A DNA stretch of 64,000 bases from Mesonia profundi (GTDB lineage: Bacteria; Bacteroidota; Bacteroidia; Flavobacteriales; Flavobacteriaceae). Location: the NCBI RefSeq assembly GCF_031085155.1, contig NZ_JAVHUL010000001.1, positions 62,001 to 126,000 of the forward strand, read 5' to 3'. The notes under the pieces were generated by a model, which saw nothing but the letters and a program-made list of their open reading frames with translations, made no database searches and was not told where the DNA came from. This document shows positions 58,534 to 64,000 of this stretch, in pieces. The position numbers and the translations under genes are program-made. Position 1 is the first letter of the stretch. Every line of letters starts with the position of its first letter.

Positions 58534-58566
58534 AGGATAATCAATGTGAAATTAACTATGGCATTG

Positions 58567-58650
58567 ATATGCTACTACCGATTTAATTTTTTAATGTCGT
58601 ATAGAAAATGAACGAGTTTAAATGCGACATTACATGGTTAGTTTGGTTAT
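58567..58650. mobile_element. Degraded right half of the MITE-like element
   Basis: ATATGCTACTACC, TTTAATTTTTTAATG and the end TGCGACATTACATGGTTAG, TTTGGTTAT follow the order of the right half of copy 1 (CTATGCTAATT ... TACGACATTAC ... TTGGTAT) with many substitutions. No left half is seen. Confidence 0.4.
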
Positions 58651-58840
58651 AAGTATAATAAAGTTAAAAGAAAGCTTCTCACGAACTCAAAAAACAGCTT
58701 TGAGTCCTCGTCAAGGCTCGACTGTGTCAGATGCCGAAAACGCTTTTTTAGGTTAGTAGAAATACCTGCTAAAAAAAAGAGTTAATCTTGGTTAGTGTAT
58801 TTTAATTGCGGATGCTCGTATCAAGAAAATAATAGAGTGA

Positions 58841-58863
58841 GGCACGAGTTGCAAACTCGCGCC
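58841..58863. repeat. Solitary REP-like palindrome
   Basis: The core CGAGTTGCAAACTCG is flanked by GGCA and CGCC, the same flanks as 38448-38470. Relative to that copy, one stem pair has changed C-G to T-A on both arms, a compensatory change. Confidence 0.7.
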
Positions 58864-58937
58864 ATTGGAGAGCTTTTAAAGATTTAGAGTATCCTATTCT
58901 CTAAGTTTGTAAGCTTTTCTTGGTGAAGTATAGGAAT

Positions 58938-58968
58938 AAAAAACTCCCCTAAAAAGAGGAGTTTTTTT
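58938..58968. terminator. Terminator downstream of the acyl-CoA synthetase gene
   Basis: AAAACTCC and GGAGTTTT pair around a 10-nt A-rich loop, with A and T runs on both sides. It lies 16 bp past the stop of the minus-strand synthetase gene. Confidence 0.8.
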
Positions 58969-58983
58969 GAATAAATAGAAAGT

Positions 58984-60765
58984 TTACTGAAGACCGTAAA
59001 TTTCATTATATAAGTCAATGTATTTTTCTTTGATGTTTTTTCTTTTCATTTTCATCGTCGGGGTAAGATGATTATCCTCTACAGACCACACATCTGGAGT
59101 TAGTTCAAACTTTTTCACTCTTTCCCAATGTCCAAAACGTTCATTGTAAAAATCTACTTCCTTTTGAACTCTATCCATAACCTCTGTTGATTTACAAAGA
59201 TCTTTGTGAGAGGAGCCAATATCGATATTTTTGCGTTTAGCCCAATCTTCAATAAATTCAAAATTAGGTTGAATTAGAGCAGCTGGCATTTTTTGTCCTT
59301 CGCCCACGACCATAATTTGCTCGATAAATCGAGATTGTTTCATAATGTTTTCAATCAATTGCGGAGCTACATATTTCCCCCCAGAAGTTTTAAACATCTC
59401 TTTTTTACGATCGGTAATCTTTAAAAATCCATCTTTGTCAAGCTCTCCGATATCTCCCGTATGAAAAAATCCATCTTCTAAAACTTCTTCTGTCTTTTCT
59501 TTGTCTTTAAAATAACCCAGCATTACCTGCGGGCCTTTTACTAAAATCTCTCCGTCTTTAGCTATTTTTACTTCGGTTTCAGGAATAGGTTTTCCTACAG
59601 TTCCTACTTTAAAACCTCTGTCTCGCATGTCGTTTACCGCGATTACAGGAGAAGTTTCTGTTAACCCATAACCTTCCATCACCGCAATTCCAGCTGCATT
59701 AAAAACACGAGCTAATCGAGGTTGTAGAGCAGCACTTCCTGAAGCGATTACTTTTATATTTCCGCCAAGGGCATCTTGCCATTTACTAAAAATTAATTTT
59801 TTGGCTACTTTAAGCTTGGTTTCGTACCACCACCCATTTTCTTCATAGGGTTTATATTCTAAGCCTAGTTCTACCGCCCAGTAAAACAATTTCTTTTTGA
59901 TTCCTGTAAGCGAAGAACCTTTGGCGATAATCTTATCGTAAACCTTTTCTAGCACTCTAGGTACGGCCGACATTACATCTGGCTTGACCTCTTTTAAGTT
60001 GTCACTTATCTTGTCAATAGATTCCGCAAAGTAAATACTAGCGCCGTTATATTGATACATATAAAGAAGCATACGCTCATAAATATGACATACGGGGAGG
60101 AAACTCATCGCAACGCTTTCTTTTTGCTCTAGGGGAAGACGTGTAGAACTGTTTACTGCATTACTCACTATATTTTTATGAGAAAGCATGACTCCTTTAG
60201 GTTTTCCAGTAGTTCCCGAAGTATAAATAATGGTCGCTAAATCGTCTTCTGTAATTTGAGCTTTAATTGAATCTAGTTCTTCTTGATTGCTATCATCTTC
60301 TCCTAATTCTAAAAGTTCTTTCCAGCTTTTTGTTCCTTTTATATCATCAAAACTGTAGATTTCTTTAAGGGAAGGAATTTGATCTTTAACTTTATTTACC
60401 TTGTCTAATACTTCTTTATCTGAAACAAAGCAATATTTAGATTCGCTATGGTTGAGTACATAGGCATATTCATCTTCAGAAATGCTTGGGTAAATAGGAA
60501 CATCTTGTGCTCCAGTTTGTAGAATACCAATATCCATAATATTCCACTCCGTACGATTGGAAGTAGAAATAATGGCGATATTGTCTTTACGGTTAATGCC
60601 TAAGCGAAGCAGAGCCCTACTTATTTTGTTGGCTTTAGCTATATATTCTTCCGTAGAAGTGGCAATCCAATCGTCTCCGTATTTGGTTACCAGTGATTTT
60701 TCTAATTTGAAATTTTCCAACTGATAGTATGGAAAATCAAAAAGGCGTTTTACTTCAGTCATCAT
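58984..60765 (-). CDS. Long-chain acyl-CoA synthetase (AMP-forming)
   Basis: This 593-residue member of the adenylate-forming family has the P-loop-like YTSGTTGKPKGVMLSH (~185), GYGLTETSPVIAVND (~365), and the hinge/A8 region HTGDIGELDKDGFLKITDRK with KEMFKTSGGKYVAPQ (~440-470). There is no membrane segment. The length and the YGLTETSP and FKTSGG motifs match FadD15/ACSL-type enzymes that activate long-chain fatty acids for lipid synthesis or beta-oxidation. It starts ATG-ATG at 60765/60762; either is possible. It is monocistronic between two terminators. Confidence 0.93.
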   Translation of the reverse strand: MMTEVKRLFDFPYYQLENFKLEKSLVTKYGDDWIATSTEEYIAKANKISRALLRLGINRKDNIAIISTSNRTEWNIMDIGILQTGAQDVPIYPSISEDEYAYVLNHSESKYCFVSDKEVLDKVNKVKDQIPSLKEIYSFDDIKGTKSWKELLELGEDDSNQEELDSIKAQITEDDLATIIYTSGTTGKPKGVMLSHKNIVSNAVNSSTRLPLEQKESVAMSFLPVCHIYERMLLYMYQYNGASIYFAESIDKISDNLKEVKPDVMSAVPRVLEKVYDKIIAKGSSLTGIKKKLFYWAVELGLEYKPYEENGWWYETKLKVAKKLIFSKWQDALGGNIKVIASGSAALQPRLARVFNAAGIAVMEGYGLTETSPVIAVNDMRDRGFKVGTVGKPIPETEVKIAKDGEILVKGPQVMLGYFKDKEKTEEVLEDGFFHTGDIGELDKDGFLKITDRKKEMFKTSGGKYVAPQLIENIMKQSRFIEQIMVVGEGQKMPAALIQPNFEFIEDWAKRKNIDIGSSHKDLCKSTEVMDRVQKEVDFYNERFGHWERVKKFELTPDVWSVEDNHLTPTMKMKRKNIKEKYIDLYNEIYGLQ

Positions 60766-60812
60766 AAAAAGGAGTTATTATCATGCAAAATATGAAAATA
60801 ACTCCTCTTTTT
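60766..60812 (-). terminator. Terminator of the glycosyltransferase gene
   Basis: GGAGTTATT and AATAACTCC pair, flanked by A5 and T5. It lies between two minus-strand genes and ends the upstream glycosyltransferase transcript, directly before the synthetase start. Confidence 0.75.
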
Positions 60813-60942
60813 ATGTTTATTTCTAATAAAAACTATCTATACGTAAACTAAATCGTTATGGTTCAGCTTGATTCCTAGTGAAATCTGTAATTTCAGGATG
60901 AATATTCGGAAGTAAATCTGAGGATCACCAAGCTTTTACTCT

Positions 60943-62379
60943 CTATGCTTTAGCTGCTTCAGTAGCCTTAGGCAACTCTCTGGTTAACCATCCTCTTCTA
61001 CTTGCTGTAGCAATGGCATAAGGAGTAATCCAAAATAAAGTAAAGGTATAAAAGATACTATAAGGATATGCCCAAAACGATTCTAGTACAGTATGTTTCT
61101 TCGCGTAAAATAGTGCTTGAAAACTTGAGAACACTAAGATACTGATCAATGCTGATGTAATAAACAATAGCGGATAAGAGACAATAAAGAACAACATCAA
61201 TATGACCATAGGGTACGATAATAGAATCTTAGACCATTGATTTAATAACAAGATACGAGTTCCTGCTTTTGGTCCTTCTCTAAAATTACCAAAGGCAAAT
61301 TTACTCATCGCAATGTTTTCTCTCACATTACTTCTTTCCCAACGAATAAACATTTTGTAAAGGTTGGTATAACGTTCTGGAATATTCGTGTACACATAAG
61401 CATTACGTTGAAAAAGTACTTTGTAACCCTGCTTTAAAATCATATTCGTCATAGCGCGATCTTCTCCAATATCTGAAGGTTGCCCGTTAAAAGTTTGGGT
61501 AATCCAATCTTGTAGACAATTAAAAACCGCATCTTTACGGTAAGCGGCCAAAGCACCTGGAGTACATAAAACAGAACCTAAGGCACTTTGTGCAGAACGT
61601 ACAAACTCAAAACTAAACGCAAAACTAACGTTCAACATCTTAGGAATAAGCGCTTTCTTGTTGTTTAGTACTCTTACATTTCCGGCTACAGCACCACATT
61701 CTTCGTTATTCACAAATGGACTGGCCATATTACGTAAAGTATTTTCTTTTACAATAGAATCACTATCTACGGTAATAAATACATCTCCTGTACCTAAATT
61801 AAATCCACGGTAAAGCGCATGTCTTTTTCCTTTATTTTCAGGTTGTTGGTAGATAGCAAGACGGTCTCCCAATTCTTCTTTCGCTTTCTTCATCCAATCC
61901 CAAGTATCATCTTTACTACCGTCATCAATAGAGATTAACTGTATTTTTTCCTGCGGATAGTTGCTTTCAGCCAAACTAATTAAAGTTTTCCAAACTAGTT
62001 CCCCTTCGTTATAAGCAGGAACGATGATGCTAATGAATGGAAGTTGCTCATCTGAAACAGAATCTACCACTTTATATTTAAAATACAATACCAATAGGTA
62101 CACCAAGAAACCAAGGTGAGTAGCCAATAAAGCTATCCCTCCAATTCTTAAGGCGTTCCCCCAAAAGTTATTCATTCTTTCCAAGTGAATTTCTTCAAAA
62201 TAAGGGTAGAAGAAATAGGTTACCACTACTGCGGAAATAAGAAGTAAGAAAGTTCCGGCAAGAATGAGAAGCTTTTTAGAATTGTTTTCTATATTTTCAT
62301 CCTCAATAGATCCGTTGGAAGTTTCTGAAAATCCCTTAGATTCTATAATGGTCGGTTTATTTTTCGAAGTATTGTTCAT
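60943..62379 (-). CDS. Membrane-bound family 2 glycosyltransferase
   Basis: This 478-residue processive GT2-type enzyme starts with a polar N-terminus (~1-30), then two helices (LLILAGTFLLLISAVVVTYFF, IGGIALLATHLGFLVYLLVLYF). The GT-A domain shows ISIIVPAYNEGELVWKTL, SIDDGSKDDTW, the DxD-type TVDSDSIV, and GEDRAMTNMIL with a RWERSNVREN acceptor/processivity motif. C-terminal helices follow. It resembles hyaluronan/chitin synthase (NodC-like) enzymes, so it probably makes or exports a cell-surface polysaccharide; the sugar is unknown. No polysaccharide gene cluster is adjacent. Confidence 0.88.
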   Translation of the reverse strand: MNNTSKNKPTIIESKGFSETSNGSIEDENIENNSKKLLILAGTFLLLISAVVVTYFFYPYFEEIHLERMNNFWGNALRIGGIALLATHLGFLVYLLVLYFKYKVVDSVSDEQLPFISIIVPAYNEGELVWKTLISLAESNYPQEKIQLISIDDGSKDDTWDWMKKAKEELGDRLAIYQQPENKGKRHALYRGFNLGTGDVFITVDSDSIVKENTLRNMASPFVNNEECGAVAGNVRVLNNKKALIPKMLNVSFAFSFEFVRSAQSALGSVLCTPGALAAYRKDAVFNCLQDWITQTFNGQPSDIGEDRAMTNMILKQGYKVLFQRNAYVYTNIPERYTNLYKMFIRWERSNVRENIAMSKFAFGNFREGPKAGTRILLLNQWSKILLSYPMVILMLFFIVSYPLLFITSALISILVFSSFQALFYAKKHTVLESFWAYPYSIFYTFTLFWITPYAIATASRRGWLTRELPKATEAAKA

Positions 62380-63161
62380 ATTATTTTTCTATTTACTTTT
62401 ACTAAGTCAATATCAGTGCCATAGGCTCAGGCCTTGAAATACAAGGGGTTCTGAAATAGAAAAATCAATCGAGTGTGGATATTTTCTACACTTATGTGGA
62501 ATCAAACCTCAAAATAAGCTTAAATGCCGATGTTTTTGAAAAGTCGGAAAAAAACTAAAACCTATCCTAAAAGCAAAAAGCTCAAAGTTTTTTACGACTC
62601 CAAGCTTTTTGCATTATTGTTTTAAATTTTTAGAGGTCAGTAGTTAAATACCTACTTTTACTATAGTCTAACGTATTGATTTTAATCTATTTAAAATACA
62701 TTTTATTCTCAGTTGGGCTTAGTGTGGCAAATATACTTTGCCATAGTATGCTACTTATAAGACTATTAATTACTTTAAAATAAAACCATAGTAAAAACAT
62801 ATCTAATACATACTGCATCCACAGTTTTTGTGGTAAAATCTGGTTTCACTGTGTATAGAGTGTGGACTCAGTATGGGTTCGATATAATGTATCTATGGGA
62901 GGGTTATTCTTTAAACCAGCTTTTACCTCGAATGTAGATGGAGTGTATGCTAATTATATTTAATTTCAATTGAGCATAAAATATTTCAATCTCTTAATAC
63001 GATATTACATATTTAAACTGGTATTTAATGAGTTTTACTTCAGAATAAACAGGTAGCAAAACAAAGCTACCATATTTAATAACCTTATAGAAAAAATGAT
63101 ACGTATAGATAAAATTAATCAGAAAGAATTAATAGGCACTTAATCACTGACCTTTTTAGAT
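62380..63161. other. Long non-coding spacer between glycosyltransferase and purL genes
   Basis: About 780 bp contain no credible gene. The visible structures are a 10-bp inverted repeat GCAAAAAGCT / AGCTTTTTGC at 62573-62612 and a right-half MITE-like copy at 62945-63024. No obvious terminator lies directly after purL (lower coordinates). The rest is AT-rich without features I can name. Confidence 0.5.
62945..63024. mobile_element. Right half of the MITE-like element (80 bp)
   Basis: This stretch aligns along its full 80 bp with bases 8740-8819 of copy 1: shared TATGCTAATTAT, TTTAATTTCAATT, ATA(C)GA(C/T)ATTAC and TATTTAAA(C/T)TGGTAT. No left inverted repeat is found ~165 bp upstream, so the element is truncated. 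Confidence 0.65.
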
Positions 63162-64000
63162 CTATTTATTTTCTAACCACTTTCGTGCATTGACAAAAGC
63201 TTCTAACCAAGGCGTAACTTCGTCATTCTTGCGTTCTGAAGGATAGTTTGCCCAGTTCCACGTAAAAGTAGAACGTTCTAAGTGAGGCATCATTACCAAA
63301 TGTCTTCCCGAATCATCAGTAAGCATCGCCGTATTAAAATCTGAGCCATTCGGGTTGGCAGGATAGGCATCGTAGCCATATTTCCCTACAATGTTGTACT
63401 TCTCTTCGGCATAAGGGAAACTAAATTTACCTTCTCCATGTGCAGACCAGATTCCTAATTTACTACCAGAGAGACTGCTTAGCATCACCGATTTATTTTC
63501 TTTAATTTCTACCGAAGTAAAATTACATTCAAATTTATGAGAGTCGTTATGTAACATTTTAGGCTTTTCACTGTGCTCAGGATTGATTAATCCTAACTCA
63601 ATAAACAACTGACAACCGTTACAAACTCCCAAAGAAAGCGTGTCTTCCCGATCAAAGAATTTCTTTAAAGCCGTGTTTGCTTTTTCGTTGTATAAAAAGG
63701 CGCCGGCCCAACCTTTGGCACTTCCCAACACATCCGAATTGGAGAATCCTCCCACGGCAGCGATAAACTGAATGTCTTCCAAAGTCTCTCTTCCGCTAAT
63801 CAAATCGGTCATATGAACGTCTTTTACGTCAAAACCGGCCAAGTGCATCGCACGCGCCATTTCACGCTCAGAGTTAGATCCTTTCTCCCGAATAATCGCT
63901 CCTTTTATTTTTTTCTTGTCACTTCGAGCGGAGTCGAGAAGTCCTGTAAATCCTTTTGGAAACTCATACGAAAGCGCTTGTTTTTTATAATTCTCAAAAC
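63162..64000 (-). CDS. purL: Phosphoribosylformylglycinamidine synthase, C-terminal glutaminase part (5' end outside window)
   Basis: The minus-strand frame is open from the right edge to the stop at 63162, so about 279 C-terminal residues of this large (~1200 aa) enzyme are visible. An ATG at 63860 is internal: AIIREKGSNSEREMARAMH, the start of the class I amidotransferase domain, runs across it. The nucleophile Cys is in SLGVCNGCQ and the His/Glu pair in MPHLERSTF. It makes FGAM from FGAR in purine synthesis. The linker just before this domain (GLLDSARSDKKKIKG) is encoded by a palindromic repeat (63918-63943). Confidence 0.95.
   Translation of the reverse strand, partial: FENYKKQALSYEFPKGFTGLLDSARSDKKKIKGAIIREKGSNSEREMARAMHLAGFDVKDVHMTDLISGRETLEDIQFIAAVGGFSNSDVLGSAKGWAGAFLYNEKANTALKKFFDREDTLSLGVCNGCQLFIELGLINPEHSEKPKMLHNDSHKFECNFTSVEIKENKSVMLSSLSGSKLGIWSAHGEGKFSFPYAEEKYNIVGKYGYDAYPANPNGSDFNTAMLTDDSGRHLVMMPHLERSTFTWNWANYPSERKNDEVTPWLEAFVNARKWLENK
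63918..63943. repeat. TCGA-rich palindromic repeat inside purL
   Basis: The 26-bp unit has arms ACTTCGAGCGGAGT and CGAGAAGT; read on the minus strand it is CTTCTCGACTCC then GCTCGAAGTGAC. From memory this palindrome is a frequent intergenic repeat in Flavobacteriaceae. Here it is in frame in purL and codes for LLDSARSD. Degenerate relatives lie at 42544-42645. Confidence 0.6.

Larger units (their letters stand above)
58461..58983. other. Repeat-rich non-coding region after giant gene B
   Basis: This 523-bp gap has no gene. In order it holds the end of the long direct repeat with its terminator (58483-58528), a degraded right half of the MITE-like element (58567-58650), an AT-rich inverted repeat TTTTTTAGG / CCTGCTAAAAAA (about 58747-58780), a REP-like palindrome (58841-58863) and a bidirectional terminator (58938-58968). 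Confidence 0.6.

Overview
The window is a low-GC chromosomal segment from a member of the Flavobacteriaceae (phylum Bacteroidota). This rests on the gene order rpsK-rpsD-rpoA-rplQ followed by carA-eno-gltA, a fused SecDF, very long proteins ending in a type IX secretion / gliding-motility C-terminal domain, DUF2911, DUF192 and FecR/ECF/TonB trios, and promoters with the Bacteroidota -7 box TAnnTTTG instead of Shine-Dalgarno sites. The genus cannot be fixed from the sequence alone.

Layout. 1-8.7 kb: end of the ribosomal-protein/RNA-polymerase operon, then carA, eno, gltA, and two guanidine-modifying hydrolases (a DDAH/arginine-deiminase-like protein and CtlX). 8.7-11.9 kb: a BCCT transporter and a doubly broken SDR/DUF2867 pseudogene, bracketed by two inverted copies of a ~164-bp MITE-like element. 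12-21.2 kb: small membrane and thioredoxin proteins, argS, a class III Fic protein, a TlpA-like lipoprotein, and an ECF sigma / FecR / TonB-receptor operon on the minus strand. 21.4-30.5 kb: ffh, folD, a minus-strand string (DUF1232, AI-2E family permease, VOC protein, Rho-N/SAP protein, RluF-like pseudouridine synthase, alpha/beta hydrolase), two lipoproteins (one a pyrophosphatase-fold protein lacking most catalytic residues), queE and DUF2911. 30.6-43.5 kb: gyrB, a DUF6588 protein, mdh, secDF, a REP-associated transposase (RAYT) with its own palindromes, then lgt/DUF192, yidD, cysS and folE on the minus strand.

43.7-58.5 kb is the most unusual part: two consecutive giant genes (2473 and 2350 residues) for secreted surface proteins. 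Their N-terminal tips differ, but they share a 5,156-bp direct repeat at an offset of exactly 7,333 bp. It encodes the same stalk of about 14 Cys-bracketed units, the same Ig-like region, the same type IX sorting domain and the same terminator. The only differences I found are four synonymous substitutions clustered near the 5' edge. This looks like a recently duplicated or gene-converted adhesin pair that can present alternative tips on one stalk. 58.5-64 kb: repeat-rich spacers, a long-chain acyl-CoA synthetase, a membrane glycosyltransferase, and the C-terminal part of purL, whose linker carries a palindrome normally seen between genes.

Most genes are housekeeping. The accessory interest lies in the giant adhesin pair, at least three families of small repeats (MITE-like, REP/RAYT, TCGA-rich palindrome), the self-inhibited Fic protein, and the degenerate pyrophosphatase lipoprotein.
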